In this document: in pieces, positions 51,482-64,000 of the stretch
How positions within the stretch are numbered: the first letter of the stretch is position 1
Layout of the letters: every line of letters begins with the position of its first letter
From: Xiheibacterium sp038325765
Lineage (GTDB): Bacteria > Myxococcota_A > Polyangia > Nannocystales > Nannocystaceae
Length of the DNA stretch: 64,000 nucleotides
NCBI GenBank assembly: GCA_038325765.1
Contig: JBBQJI010000035.1
Location: forward strand, 16,545 to 80,544
Direction: 5' to 3'
Program-made: the position numbers and the translations under genes
The notes under the pieces: generated by a model
What the model saw: the letters and a program-made list of their open reading frames with translations, nothing else
Told to the model about the DNA's origin: nothing
The model's database searches: none

Positions 51482-52462
51482 TTGAGAGGCATCAAGATCG
51501 TCGGAACCGGCGTTTGTCTGCCGAGCCAGGTGGTGACGAACTTCGACCTCGCGCGGCGGGTCGATACTTCGGACGAGTGGATCACCGATCGCACCGGCAT
51601 CCGCGAGCGTCGCATCGCCGAGGCCGGGGTCGCGACCTCAGATCTGTGCGCCGACGCGGTGCGGGCGGCCTGCGCCGACGCGGGCATCGCCCCCGACGCG
51701 CTCGATGGCCTCATCGTCGCCACGTCGACCACCGACACCCTGTTCCCATCCACCGCGTGCTGGGTGCAGCGCAAGGTCGGCATCAAGGGCATGCCGGCGT
51801 TCGACGTCAGCGCCGGCTGCAGCGGCTTTCTCTATGGCCTCGAACTCGCGACCGCCCTCATCACCTCGGGCACCATGCGCAAGGTCGCCGTGGTCGGCGG
51901 CGAGGTCATGAGCAAGGTCGTCAACTGGAACGACCGCGGCACGTGCGTGCTGTTCGGCGACGGCGCCGGCGCGGCGATCGTGACCGCCGGCGACGGCAGC
52001 TCGGGCCTGCTCGCATCGAACTGGGGCGCCGACGGCAGCCTCGCCCCCATCCTCTATCAGCCCGGCGGCGGCACCCAGATGCCGGCCACCCACCAGAGCG
52101 TCGACGCCAACGCCCACACCGTGCACATGGAGGGCAACACCGTGTTCAAGCACGCGGTGATCGCCATGAGCACGGCCGCGGTGCAGGCGATGCGCGACGC
52201 CGAGGTCGGACCCGACGACGTGTCGCTCATGGTGCCGCACCAGGCCAACATGCGCATCATGGAGGCCGCGCGCGAACGCTGCGGCATCTCGCGCGACAAG
52301 ATGTACTCGGTGCTGCACAAGTACGGCAACATGTCGGCCGCCACGATCCCCGTGGCGATGCACGAAGCCCGCACCGAGGGTCGCATCAAGGACGGCGACA
52401 TCGTCGTGACCACCGCGTTCGGCACCGGCTTCACCTGGGCCGCCGCCGTCCTGCGCTGGTGA
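51482..52462 (+). CDS. fabH: 3-oxoacyl-ACP synthase III
   Basis: 326 residues from a TTG at 51482 with GGGAG 5 bases upstream; this gives the standard N-terminus MRGIKIVGTGVCLPSQ. The triad is Cys in SAGCSGFLYGLE, His in PHQANMRIMEAA and Asn in YGNMSAATIP. KASIII starts fatty-acid chains from an acyl-CoA and malonyl-ACP. A FabH with a loop like WVQRKVGIKGMPAFDVS can accept acetyl- or branched starters, and myxobacteria often use isovaleryl-CoA. plsC follows on the opposite strand. Confidence 0.95.
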   Translation: MRGIKIVGTGVCLPSQVVTNFDLARRVDTSDEWITDRTGIRERRIAEAGVATSDLCADAVRAACADAGIAPDALDGLIVATSTTDTLFPSTACWVQRKVGIKGMPAFDVSAGCSGFLYGLELATALITSGTMRKVAVVGGEVMSKVVNWNDRGTCVLFGDGAGAAIVTAGDGSSGLLASNWGADGSLAPILYQPGGGTQMPATHQSVDANAHTVHMEGNTVFKHAVIAMSTAAVQAMRDAEVGPDDVSLMVPHQANMRIMEAARERCGISRDKMYSVLHKYGNMSAATIPVAMHEARTEGRIKDGDIVVTTAFGTGFTWAAAVLRW

Positions 52463-52478
52463 GGCGCAGACGCCCTGC

Positions 52479-53282
52479 TCACTCCGCGGCGGCGCCGAGG
52501 GGTGGCGAGGTGTGGCCGTGGTCGAGCGCGGCCGGCCAGCCGCCGTGCACGACGCCGTACTCCACCACCGCGTGCAGCTCGTTGGCGAGCTGCTGCACCT
52601 GGGCGTCGTCGAGGCCTGCGGTCTCGAACTGCGGTCCGACATAGACGTCGACGCGGCGCCAGGGATGGATGAGGAAGCTACCCTTGCGGTTGACCTCGAA
52701 GAAGCCGCGCGCCGCGATCGGCACCACCGGCATCTCGGCGTTGCGGGCCATCACGAACACGCCGCGGCGAAACGGGTGCACGCGGCCGTCGGGGGTGCGA
52801 TGGCCCTCGGGGAAGGTGAGGATCGACATGCCGATGCGCTTGCGCTCGCGCGCGGCGGCCGTGAGCTCGGCGATCAGCCGCTCGCGACCGTTGCGGTGCA
52901 CGCCGATGCCCTTGGACAGCCACATCAGCCAGCCGTAGATAGGGATATAGAACTGCCACGCGTTCATCAGCCCCGAGAACGGCGTGGGGATCGCCGCCGA
53001 GGCGAGGTGGCCGTCCATCAGGTTGACGTGATTCTGGGTGAAGACGCTGCGGCGCTCGGGATCGAAGCGCGGGTGATAGTGGATGCGCACGCGCACCGCA
53101 CAGAAGACGCGCACCACCTGGGTGAACAGCGGCGCGGTGACCCACCCGTGCACGCGTTGGTATGGCACGCCGACGACCCGTAGCAGCATCGTGAGCGTCG
53201 CGCCCACGAGCATCCACGCGAAGCCGCCGCCCCACGTGAAGCACGAGAACGCGATCACGCCGATGCGGCGGAGTACGGCCAC
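52479..53282 (-). CDS. plsC: 1-acyl-sn-glycerol-3-phosphate acyltransferase (PlsC family)
   Basis: 267 residues from a GTG at 53282. A hydrophobic N-terminus (GVIAFSCFTWGGGFAWMLVGATLTMLLRVV) anchors it in the membrane. The acyltransferase motifs are NHVNLMD (NHx4D), the glycerolphosphate site FPEGHRTPDGRVHPFRRG, and VVPIAARG. It adds the second acyl chain to lysophosphatidic acid to make phosphatidic acid. An extension to 53444 is Arg-rich and unlikely. It converges with fabH, with 16 bases between the stops, so both act in lipid synthesis. Confidence 0.88.
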   Translation of the reverse strand: MAVLRRIGVIAFSCFTWGGGFAWMLVGATLTMLLRVVGVPYQRVHGWVTAPLFTQVVRVFCAVRVRIHYHPRFDPERRSVFTQNHVNLMDGHLASAAIPTPFSGLMNAWQFYIPIYGWLMWLSKGIGVHRNGRERLIAELTAAARERKRIGMSILTFPEGHRTPDGRVHPFRRGVFVMARNAEMPVVPIAARGFFEVNRKGSFLIHPWRRVDVYVGPQFETAGLDDAQVQQLANELHAVVEYGVVHGGWPAALDHGHTSPPLGAAAE

Positions 53283-53481
53283 TGGCGCGGAGCATACGCA
53301 GGCCCGCCCGCAGCGGTCCAGCCCCGCCCGCGCCTCGGCGCCGCCCCGCCACCGCCGGCGAACGCGAGCCGGGTGCGTCGCCGCACCTTTGCGCGTGGCA
53401 TGGTGGTTGGGCCGCCGCAAAAACCAGCGCGGACTGGGCCGCACAAAGCTCTACAATCTGGTGGTGGGCGACACGACGCGC

Positions 53482-54033
53482 ATGAAGATCGCGTTCATCG
53501 GCACGCACGGCGTCGGCAAGACCACGCTGTGTTACGGCCTCGCCGCCCGGCTCAAGGCCCGCGACGTCGTCCTCGATATCGTGCACGAGGTCGCCCGCCG
53601 CTGCCCGCTGCCGATCAACCGCGAGACCAGCCTCGCCGCGCAGTCGTGGATCCTCCACACGCAACTCGCCGAGGAGCTCGTCGCCGCCGCGCGCTACCCG
53701 GTGGTGCTGTGCGACCGCAGCGTCCTCGACAACTACGTGTACATGCTGCTGTCGGCCGGGCGGCAGCCGGCGCTCGAGACGCTCGTCGAGTCGTGGATGT
53801 CCACGTACGATCTGCTGGTGACGGTGCCGATCACCGGCGCGCCCAATCCTGACGGCCTGCGCGCGACGGACCCCGAGTTCCAGGGTGCGGTCGCCGAGCG
53901 GCTCATGAGAGAGCTCGATCGCCGCAGGCTGCCGGCGCTGCGCCTCGACGCCGATCATCGCGATCGCTGGCTCGACGAGGTCGAGCACGAGGCGCTCTCG
54001 CGGCTGGCTTCGCCCCAGCTCGCGCTGCTGTAG
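53482..54033 (+). CDS. Small P-loop ATPase (AAA_28/NadR-like)
   Basis: 183 residues from ATG 53482. The Walker A is FIGTHGVGKTTLCYGLA, and VVLCDRSVLDNYVYML carries the Walker B-like Asp of this kinase-like group. It resembles the AAA_28 / NadR nucleotide-kinase fold, which includes thymidylate- and nucleoside-kinase-like enzymes. The role is unknown. TACAAT (53452-53457) lies upstream; a GTG at 53464 just after it would add six residues and suit a leaderless message. Confidence 0.75.
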   Translation: MKIAFIGTHGVGKTTLCYGLAARLKARDVVLDIVHEVARRCPLPINRETSLAAQSWILHTQLAEELVAAARYPVVLCDRSVLDNYVYMLLSAGRQPALETLVESWMSTYDLLVTVPITGAPNPDGLRATDPEFQGAVAERLMRELDRRRLPALRLDADHRDRWLDEVEHEALSRLASPQLALL

Positions 54034-54077
54034 CGTCACGCCGCCGCCGCGCGTGCTGGATGATACCTTCGCCGCCG

Positions 54078-54800
54078 ATGGACCTGGTCCGCATCAGCCG
54101 CAAGCTCGCGAAGGACGTCGATGCGCTGGCCTTCGCGGACCCGGTCACCCATATCTACAACCCGCTGCAATACGCCCGCGCGCCCCACGAGCAGTACCTC
54201 ATGCGATACGGCGAGGGCACGGGCCGGGTGATCCTGTTGGGGATGAACCCCGGGCCGTTCGGCATGGTCCAGACCGGCGTGCCCTTCGGCGAGATCGATG
54301 CAGTCGTCCGTTGGCTCGGCATCGGGGGCCGCATCGATCGTCCGGCCACCGAACATCCGGCGCGGCCGATCGAGGGCTTCGCGTGCATGCGCGCCGAGGT
54401 CAGCGGCAAGCGGCTTTGGGGTTGGGCCCGCGCGCGATTCGGCGAGCCGGCCCGTTTCTTCGCCGACTTCTTCGTGATGAACTACTGCCCGCTCGCGTTC
54501 CTCGAGGCCGGCGGCAAGAACCGCACGCCCGACAAGCTGCCCGCGGCCGAGCGCGCGGCGCTGTACACCGCCTGCGATGGCGCGCTGGCGGCGTCGCTCG
54601 CGGTGCTGCGGCCGCGACTCGTCGTCGGGATCGGCGCGTTCGCCCTCGCCCGCGCCCTCCCGATCGCCTGCGCGCGAGGCATCGCCACGGGCACGATCTT
54701 GCACCCCTCGCCCGCGAGCCCGCTGGCCAATCGCGGATGGGCGGCGCAGGCCGAACGTCAGCTCGCCGCCCTGGGCATCGTGCTGCCCCCAGGCGCGTGA
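54078..54800 (+). CDS. SMUG1-type single-strand-selective uracil-DNA glycosylase
   Basis: 240 residues from ATG 54078, 8 bases after TACCTT (54064-54069). The catalytic loop is LLGMNPGPFGMVQTGVPFGE, nearly identical to vertebrate SMUG1, and the late HPSPASPLANRGW matches the HPSPRNPQANKGW-type DNA-intercalation loop. In between, MNYCPLAFLEAGGKNRTPDKL is also typical. It removes uracil and oxidised pyrimidines from DNA in base-excision repair. Bacterial SMUG1 proteins are less common than UDG families 1, 4 and 5. ATG 54060 is an alternative start. Confidence 0.93.
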   Translation: MDLVRISRKLAKDVDALAFADPVTHIYNPLQYARAPHEQYLMRYGEGTGRVILLGMNPGPFGMVQTGVPFGEIDAVVRWLGIGGRIDRPATEHPARPIEGFACMRAEVSGKRLWGWARARFGEPARFFADFFVMNYCPLAFLEAGGKNRTPDKLPAAERAALYTACDGALAASLAVLRPRLVVGIGAFALARALPIACARGIATGTILHPSPASPLANRGWAAQAERQLAALGIVLPPGA

Positions 54801-54896
54801 ACGCAGCGCGCCCAGGCCCACGCGGCGTTTCGCGGCCTGTCGCCGGTGCTCGCGCGTGGTTCCGCGCGGCGAAGCGTGATACCCATAGACCCAGGC

Positions 54897-56038
<1,142 letters not shown>

Positions 56039-56057
<19 letters not shown>

Positions 56058-57157
56058 TCTCCATCGGGCCCGGCCAGTGGCGCTGCGCCCAGCAGCACCG
56101 GCTCGCGCTCGAGGGTCACGCCAAAGGTGGCATGCACGCGATCGGCCACGCGATCGGCGAGCTCGAGCAGCGCAGCGGTGGTGCCGCCACCGTGGTGCAC
56201 GAGCGCCAAGGTGTGACGCCTCGACACTCCGACGGCGCCATGCCGCTCCCCGCGGCGGGTGCCGCTGTGCTCGATGAGCCAGGCCGCCGCGAGCTTGATA
56301 CGGCCATCTGCCTGCGGCCACGACGGCGGCGTCTGCCCCGGCGACGCCGCGAGGGCGCGGTCGGTCACCGCGGCGAACGTGGCGGCATCCACCACCGGGT
56401 TGGTGAAGAAGGAGCCGACGCTGCGACGGTTCTCGTCGGTCGCATCGAGGACCATCGACTTGCCGCGGCGCAGCGCGAGCACGGCCTCGCGCACGGCGGT
56501 CACATCGGGCGCGCCCTTGCCCAGGGCGCGGTCGAGCTCGGCGTATCGCGGCCGCGCGGGCGCCCCCAGGCGCAGGGCGTACTCGACCCCGAGGACGATC
56601 CAGCGCCCGGGATCGCGCTTGAACACGCTGGTGCGGTAGCCGAAGCCACACGCGTCCGCGGGCATCCGCGACACCACGTGTGTGTCGCGATCGAACACAA
56701 GCACCGCGACGATCACCTCGGCGACCTCCTGCCCGTAGGCACCGACATTCTGGATCGGGGTCGCACCCACCGAGCCGGGGATGCCCGAGAGACACTCGAT
56801 GCCGGCGGCGCCCTGGGCGACCGCGAACCGCACGATGTCGTCCCAGCGCTCACCGGCGGCGGCCTCGATCCGCAACACGTCGCCGTCGACATGCGCGCGC
56901 ACTCCCGTGCTCGCTATACGCACGACGAGGCCCGCGATACCCGCGTCGGCGACGATGACGTTCGAGCCGCCGCCGAGCACCGTGACGGCGAGTGCGCGCG
57001 CCTGCGCCCATCGCAGCAGCGCGCCGAGGTCCTCGTCGCGCTCGAGCGTGACGAAGTGCTCGGCCGCCCCGCCTAGCTCCAGGCTCGTCAGCGGAGCGAG
57101 CGGCACCGCGCGGGCGATGGACTCGTGCACGCGATCGCCCACCGCCGCCGCACCCAT
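56039..57157 (-). CDS. murB: UDP-N-acetylenolpyruvoylglucosamine reductase
   Basis: 372 residues from ATG 57157. The FAD site is VLGGGSNVIVADAGI, the substrate site CLSGIPGSVGATPIQNVGAYGQE, the acid Ser is in RRSVGSFFTNPVV, and the C-terminal Glu in GVTLEREPVLLG. The Tyr-containing FGYRTSVFK loop indicates type I MurB. It reduces the enolpyruvyl group to give UDP-MurNAc in wall synthesis. No other mur genes are adjacent, so it is outside the dcw cluster. A GTG at 57172 would add five residues. Confidence 0.93.
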
Positions 57158-57591
57158 CAGACGCCCCCGCACCGCAGTTGGCCAGGCTCGAATCCGGTGA
57201 CCGGGAACACCGCGCAGGCGCGCGATGAGGATCCCGCGCGGATGGACGCGCCAAGACGCCGCTGGCCAGACGCACGAGCGGAGGTCCGTGAGATGCGACG
57301 CAGCCTTCGCTCGAACCCCAGATGCGAGCGGGACGCGGATGCGTCGTCGAAGCCGCTGCTCGCTTCCGGCCGATCACATACGGCGAACGACGGCAACCGC
57401 ACGCAGACACCGATCGCGAGGCTGCCCCGCAAAAACGGCGGTCTGTCGGACGTCATCGCCACCAGCATCGCGTGGACTCTCTCCCAGGGCGCGGTATAGC
57501 AGAGCGTCTTCGTTTCCGCCGACTGCGCCGCGAACGCCCGCCCGACGGGCACGTGCCCGGAAAATGGTGGTACGGTCGAAAGGTGGACACC
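57158..57591. promoter_or_regulatory. Divergent region between murB and the TetR gene, with an operator
   Basis: 434 bases without a supported gene. CGGGCACGTGCCCG (57546-57559) is a perfect 14-base palindrome. TACGGT (57571-57576) is the -10 of the TetR gene, and AGGTGG (57581-57586) its ribosome-binding site. The palindrome covers the -35 position, so TetR could block its own promoter. The rest has no clear structure. Confidence 0.6.
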
Positions 57592-58218
57592 ATGGACGGC
57601 CCATCGGACCGCGAGGTCCCAGCGCGTCCCGACGTGCGCGACGCGATCCTGCGCGCCAGCCTCGAACTGGGCACCGAGCTCGGCGAAGATGGCCTGACGA
57701 TGCGGGCGATCGCCGGTCGCCTCGGCGTGAGCGTGACGGCGCTGTACCACCACTTCGACGGCAAGCCCGCCATCCTCCGCGCACTGCGGTTCTGGGGCGC
57801 CGACCTGCTCGCCGCTCACCTCACACCCGCGCACGACCTCGTCGATCCGGTCGACCGCCTGTGTGAGGAATCGGTCCGCTACGTCGGCTTCGCTCGCGAG
57901 AACCCTTGGCTGTACCGTCTGCTCTTCCAAGAGGAAGAACTCGACTGGACGAGCTTCACCGAAGCGGAGCGCACGCGGTTGATGGCACCCAACGCCCGCA
58001 CTGCGCGCTGCTTCCACGAAGCGGTCGCCCAGGGTCGCTTCCGTCCGGACGTCGACGTGATGACGGCGCCGTTTCTGATGTGGGCGGCCAACCACGGCCT
58101 CGCCACCCTGATCCTCGGTGGACGCATCAGTGAGACCCACCCGGCGTTTCCGGTGCGCAGTCAGGACGAGTTCGTCCACGCCTTCGTGACGAGCTTCATG
58201 CGCGGCTTCGAGATCTGA
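57592..58218 (+). CDS. TetR/AcrR-family transcriptional regulator
   Basis: 208 residues from ATG 57592. The DNA-binding domain is at residues 10-60: RDAILRASLELGTELGEDGLTMRAIAGRLGVSVTALYHHFDGK, where the recognition helix is VSVTALYHHF. The rest is an all-helical ligand domain with aromatic and hydrophobic residues (WLYRLLFQEEELDW, FLMWAANHGLATLIL) that form the ligand pocket. It probably represses its own gene through the palindrome at 57546-57559 and perhaps other genes. The ligand is unknown; no efflux or enzyme gene lies next to it. Confidence 0.9.
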   Translation: MDGPSDREVPARPDVRDAILRASLELGTELGEDGLTMRAIAGRLGVSVTALYHHFDGKPAILRALRFWGADLLAAHLTPAHDLVDPVDRLCEESVRYVGFARENPWLYRLLFQEEELDWTSFTEAERTRLMAPNARTARCFHEAVAQGRFRPDVDVMTAPFLMWAANHGLATLILGGRISETHPAFPVRSQDEFVHAFVTSFMRGFEI

Positions 58219-58235
58219 CGCCGCGCCGCCAGAAC

Positions 58236-58439
58236 TCAGAGCCCATCGTCGCTGGGGCGCGTCGCCGTGCGGCCGATGAGGCCGACGACGATGAGGCCGA
58301 GGCCCGCGAACGACAGGATGTTCTTGGTCATCGGCGGCAGCGAGGCGATCGCCGGCACCTCGTGCAGATACGGCATGGCAAAGCCGGCGAGCCCCAAGAG
58401 CACCCCGGTGTACATCACGAACTTGAAGAACGCGAACAT
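58236..58439 (-). CDS. Small two-helix membrane protein
   Basis: 67 residues from ATG 58439 (MFAFFKFVMYTG). Two hydrophobic helices, FVMYTGVLLGLAGFAMPYL and ILSFAGLGLIVVGLIGRTA, are joined by a short loop with Pro residues. No family is recognised. It converges with the TetR gene, 17 bases between the stops, and lies just downstream of a 14-base tandem repeat that could affect its expression. The longer frame to 58481 runs through that repeat and is less likely. Confidence 0.6.
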   Translation of the reverse strand: MFAFFKFVMYTGVLLGLAGFAMPYLHEVPAIASLPPMTKNILSFAGLGLIVVGLIGRTATRPSDDGL

Positions 58440-58455
58440 CGTCGAGCCGACCTCA

Positions 58456-58488
58456 CGCGAATAGCACGACGCGAATAGCACGACGCGA
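58456..58488. repeat. Tandem 14-bp repeat CGCGAATAGCACGA
   Basis: Two exact copies (58456-58469 and 58470-58483) and the start of a third, 17 bases upstream of the small membrane protein's start. Confidence 0.75.
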
Positions 58489-58520
58489 AGCGACGGACAA
58501 GATCGCGAGACGGTGGGGCA

Positions 58521-59138
58521 TCACGCCTTGGGCTCGAGCTCCGCGCGCAGCGAGCGGGCCCAACCATCGAGGTCGGACATCGTGCTCTTCAGCAGCGCGT
58601 CGGAGTCGGAGACGATGCCGAGCTGCTCCTCGAGCAGCTGTTTGGCCCGGCGGATCCGGCTGCGGACGGTGCCCTCGGGCAGCGCGAGCACCTCGGCGAG
58701 CTCCGAGGCCTCCATGTCCTCCCAATAGTACAGCTCGAGTACGAGCTGGTACTCGATGGGGATCCGGCGCAGCGCCTGCAGCATGAGCGCCTGCTCGCGA
58801 CCGGCGGCGAGCAGTGTCGTCGGCGCCAGGCCGAGGTCGAACACCGAGGTCATCCCGAAGTCGAGCCGGTCGCCCTCGCGCTTGCGCGTGCGCAGCGTCG
58901 ATCGCAGCACGTTGTGGGCGACCCCGAACAAGTAGGTCCGGAAGCTCGAGTGGCCGCGGAAGCGCTCCTTGCCCTCGACGCAGGCGATGAACGTCTTCTG
59001 CACGAGGTCGTCGACGTCGCGGTCGACCTTGTTGGCGAAGAAGCGGCAGATCGCATCGAAATGGCGCTCGAACAGGGTGCTGCCCGCCGTGCGGTCGCCG
59101 CCACGCCACGCGTCGAGGAGCTCGATGTCGGTCGGCAT
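58521..59138 (-). CDS. ECF RNA polymerase sigma factor
   Basis: 205 residues from ATG 59138. Region 2 is TLFERHFDAICRFFANKVDRDVDDLVQKTFIACVEGKERF; region 4 is LRRIPIEYQLVLELYYWEDMEASELAEVLALPEGTVRSRIRRAKQLLEEQL. A C-terminal tail of about 25 residues (SDSDALLKSTMSDLDGWARSLRAELEPKA) could be a small regulatory helix. No anti-sigma gene follows. It diverges from a Ser/Thr kinase-TPR gene, 87 bases apart; in myxobacteria such kinases and sigma factors are often neighbours. Confidence 0.9.
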   Translation of the reverse strand: MPTDIELLDAWRGGDRTAGSTLFERHFDAICRFFANKVDRDVDDLVQKTFIACVEGKERFRGHSSFRTYLFGVAHNVLRSTLRTRKREGDRLDFGMTSVFDLGLAPTTLLAAGREQALMLQALRRIPIEYQLVLELYYWEDMEASELAEVLALPEGTVRSRIRRAKQLLEEQLGIVSDSDALLKSTMSDLDGWARSLRAELEPKA

Positions 59139-59225
59139 GGGCAAGGGCACAGTAGCAGCCAAGGCGCAGATCGGGCGCGGCCGGTTTGGCGACGCACGGG
59201 CGCTGGGGCATGCTCGGTGGGCGAG

Positions 59226-62060
<2,835 letters not shown>

Positions 62061-62163
62061 CGGCGGCCATGGTGGTGGGGCAGTCGCGCACTGCGCACCC
62101 TATCCCCCCTGAACATTTCGCCAGAAGTTGGACATCAGCTCAGTGCTGACCGAATCTGCAGCC

Positions 62164-62448
62164 ATGAATGCGCCTCGAAACGACGCACTGGAGCTGCTCC
62201 GGGCCCTCTTCGATCTCGCCGACGCCGACATCTCCGCCGATGCGCGATTGCTCGGCCGGCTCACCGGTCACTCCGCGACCCATGTCCACGATCTGGTGCG
62301 GTGGCTGCGGCAGCGCGGCCTGGTGCAGCCCGCCCGTCTGGGCCTGACGATGGCGGGGCTCGCCGCGGCCTCGGCCCTGCCCGAGTTCTGCATGGCGCCG
62401 ATGGCCGAGCCGCCGCGCCGGCCCGCCCTCGCCCGCCGCGCCGCCTGA
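62164..62448 (+). CDS. Small winged-helix-like DNA-binding protein
   Basis: 94 residues from ATG 62164. ALELLRALFDLADADISADARLLGRLTGHSATHVHDLVRWLRQRGLVQPARLGLTMAGLAAAS is a helix-turn-helix with a wing-like end, of the MarR/GntR-type length. The C-terminus is short and basic. Its stop is 2 bases before the recQ start, so the two genes are probably one transcript and the protein may regulate recQ or work with it. No specific family is assigned. Confidence 0.6.
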   Translation: MNAPRNDALELLRALFDLADADISADARLLGRLTGHSATHVHDLVRWLRQRGLVQPARLGLTMAGLAAASALPEFCMAPMAEPPRRPALARRAA

Positions 62449-62450
62449 TC

Positions 62451-64000
62451 GTGGTCGCCCGCCGCCCCACACCGCAGACGAGCCCAGCGGTGGACGTGCG
62501 CGCGCTCCAGGAAGTGGCGCGCGCCGCCCTGGCCTCCGCGTTCGGCCACGGCGATTTCCGCGGTGGTCAGCGCGACGCCGTCGTCGCTGCGCTCGGCGGA
62601 CGCGACGTGCAGGTGCTGCTCCCGACCGGTTCGGGCAAATCCGTCTGCTACCAGGTGCCGGCAGTGATCGCCCGCACCGAAGGTCGCGGCGCCACGATCG
62701 TGGTCTCCGCTCATCGCCCTCATGCAGGATCAGGTCGAGGCCCTGCGCGGGCGCGGCAGCGCAGCGGGGGCGCTGCACAGCCACCACGATGCGGACGAGC
62801 AACGCACGACCGAAGCCGCGCTCGAGCGCGGCGAGCTCGCGCTCGTGTATGTCTCGCCCGAGCGCGCCGGCAAGGCGGGCTTTCGCCGCGTGCTCGCCCG
62901 CAGCCGCATCGCGATGATCGCCATCGACGAGGCCCACTGTGTCAGCCAGTGGGGTCACGATTTTCGCCCCGACTACATGCGCCTGGGTGAGCTGCGCGAG
63001 CTCGTCGAGGGACCGATGCTCGCGCTCACGGCCACTGCCACCCCGCGGGTGATGGACGAGATCGCGTTGCGCCTCGGCCTGCGTGATCCCGCGGTGATCC
63101 GCGGCGACTTCCGCCGGCCCAACCTCGCGTTCTCGGTGCAACAACCCGGGGGTCGCGACGCCCGACTCGCCGCAATGTGCAGCGCGCTCGAGGACGCCGG
63201 GCTGCGCGGCCGCAGCCGTGCCCATGGCCGCGCGATCATCTATTGCAACACCCGCAAGAGCACCGAGTGGGCGGCCACGGCCCTGCGCACGCGGGGCTTC
63301 GGCGCGGGGCACTACCACGCCGGTCGCACCCAGCTCGCGCGCGAGCGGGCGCACCGCGCCTTCGCCCACGGCCGCACGCCGATCCTCGTGGCGACCAACG
63401 CCTTCGGCATGGGCATCGACTTCCCCGACGTGCGGCTCATCGTCCACTTCGGCGCGCCCGGCAGCCTCGAGGCCTACTACCAAGAGGCCGGTCGCGCCGG
63501 CCGCGACGGCGATCCCGCGACGTGCGTGATGTACTTCGGCGAGGAGGATCTCGCGACCCAGCGTCGCCTGACCACCCCCGGGGCGGGCGTCGAGATCGAG
63601 CTGCGCCGCGAGCTCGCGCTCGAGGCGATCGAGCGCTACGCCCGATCGTCGCAGTGCCGGCAGCAGATCCTCTGCGAGCACTTCACCGGCACCCACGACC
63701 ACCCGCGGTGCGAGCGGTGCGACTGCTGCGGCGATCCGCAGGCCGTGCGCGAGGCGATGCTCGAGGCGGCCCGCGCCCGGCCTCACGCCGAGCCGCTGGA
63801 CGATCCTGCGCGCGCGACGATCGTCGCGGCGATGGGCCGTCTGCGGCGGCCGGTGGGCAAGACCGCGCTCGCGCGGGCGCTGCATGGCAGCCGCGCCAAG
63901 TCGCTGGCGCGCGGTGGTCTGCTGCAGCTGCCCGAGTACGGCGCGCTCGCGGGCAGCGGCGAGCTGGCGATCGTTGCGACCATCGAGGCGCTGCTGCACG
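62451..64000 (+). pseudogene. recQ: RecQ-family ATP-dependent DNA helicase, 1-base frameshift, runs off the right edge
   Basis: Start at GTG 62451, 2 bases after the upstream stop. The first frame gives the Q-motif region (FRGGQRDAV) and motif I LLPTGSGKSVCYQ. At about 62706 the frame shifts: the expected SPLIALMQDQV (motif Ia) continues only in the next frame (CTCATCGCCCTCATGCAG follows TCC instead of TCN CCG). From there on all motifs are present: DEAHCVSQWGHDFRPDY, ALTATATP, IIYCNTRKST, ATNAFGMGIDFPDVR, YYQEAGRAGRDG, and the zinc Cys cluster CRQQILCEHF, CERCDCC. One base appears missing. It could be a real null mutation or a base-call error. The C-terminus lies outside the window. Confidence 0.85.

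Noticed and set aside
57158..57591. Small genes in the murB-TetR gap
   Set aside because: Several frames are open, but none has a start with ribosome-binding site, a known motif or a coherent third-position bias.
62140..63999. Long minus-strand frame across the recQ region
   Set aside because: recQ motifs are clear on the plus strand, and the minus frame has only Ala/Arg/Gly-rich sequence.

Overview
The window is very GC-rich chromosomal DNA from a myxobacterium, most likely of the Nannocystineae type (taxon inferred, not proven). The clues are several exported proteins with MYXO-CTERM tails (Cys-rich motif, hydrophobic stretch, Arg cluster), many lipoproteins with Ser/Thr/Gly/Asp linkers, DUF4215 and other Cys-rich modules, a fibro-slime domain protein, FHA-free Ser/Thr kinases with TPRs, a bactofilin, and many one- and two-component regulators. 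GC at third codon positions is so high that false long reading frames are open on every strand. No phage, IS element, CRISPR array or rRNA was seen. One tRNA gene, tRNA-Arg(UCG), lies at 11910-11983.

Layout: 1-4.2 kb holds the end of aroA, a TrmA/RlmD-type RNA methyltransferase, a bactofilin and a secreted M11-like peptidase. 4.5-7.8 kb is a benzoyl-CoA epoxide pathway pair, boxC-boxB. 7.8-10.8 kb has bfr and bfd (iron storage, with a Fur-like palindrome) and a membrane-anchored subtilase. 11-15.8 kb has a Cys-rich lipoprotein, the tRNA, an RsbRD-like histidine kinase, an OmpA/DUF4398 lipoprotein pair and a single-domain response regulator. 15.8-20 kb has guanine deaminase, a beta-helix protein overlapping it, and an ECF sigma factor with a frameshifted partner gene. 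20-25 kb has fbaB, purE and purK on one strand, a YegD-like Hsp70 and an LPMO-like protein. 25-32 kb is mostly lipoproteins around an RRM protein and an acyl-ACP desaturase. 32-36.8 kb has a disulfide oxidoreductase, a GST, a REC-EAL protein and a UbiB kinase. 36.8-39.6 kb is the most unusual locus: a three-domain flavoprotein/methyltransferase fusion divergent from a HemF-like protein. 39.7-49.3 kb has surface proteins (fibro-slime, RCC1, LamG), a REC-GGDEF cyclase, an MSOX-like oxidase, a PilZ fusion, a degenerate peptidase-like lipoprotein, and anmK with a HAD phosphatase. 49.4-57.2 kb has a J-domain/membrane protein pair, fabH, plsC, a small NTPase, a SMUG1-type DNA glycosylase, a kinase and murB. 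57.2-64 kb has a TetR regulator, a second ECF sigma factor, a kinase with TPRs, a small winged-helix protein and a recQ gene with a frameshift that runs off the end.

Common threads: c-di-GMP turnover and sensing (EAL, GGDEF and PilZ proteins, probably unlinked as an operon); cell-wall metabolism (murB, anmK, bactofilin, OmpA); fatty-acid and phospholipid synthesis (fabH, plsC, desaturase). Many genes carry a TATCAT/TATCCT/TAnnnT hexamer 7-11 bases before the start codon, which suggests leaderless or very short-leader transcripts. Two genes (the ECF partner at 18740-19542 and recQ) carry frameshifts that could be real or consensus errors.
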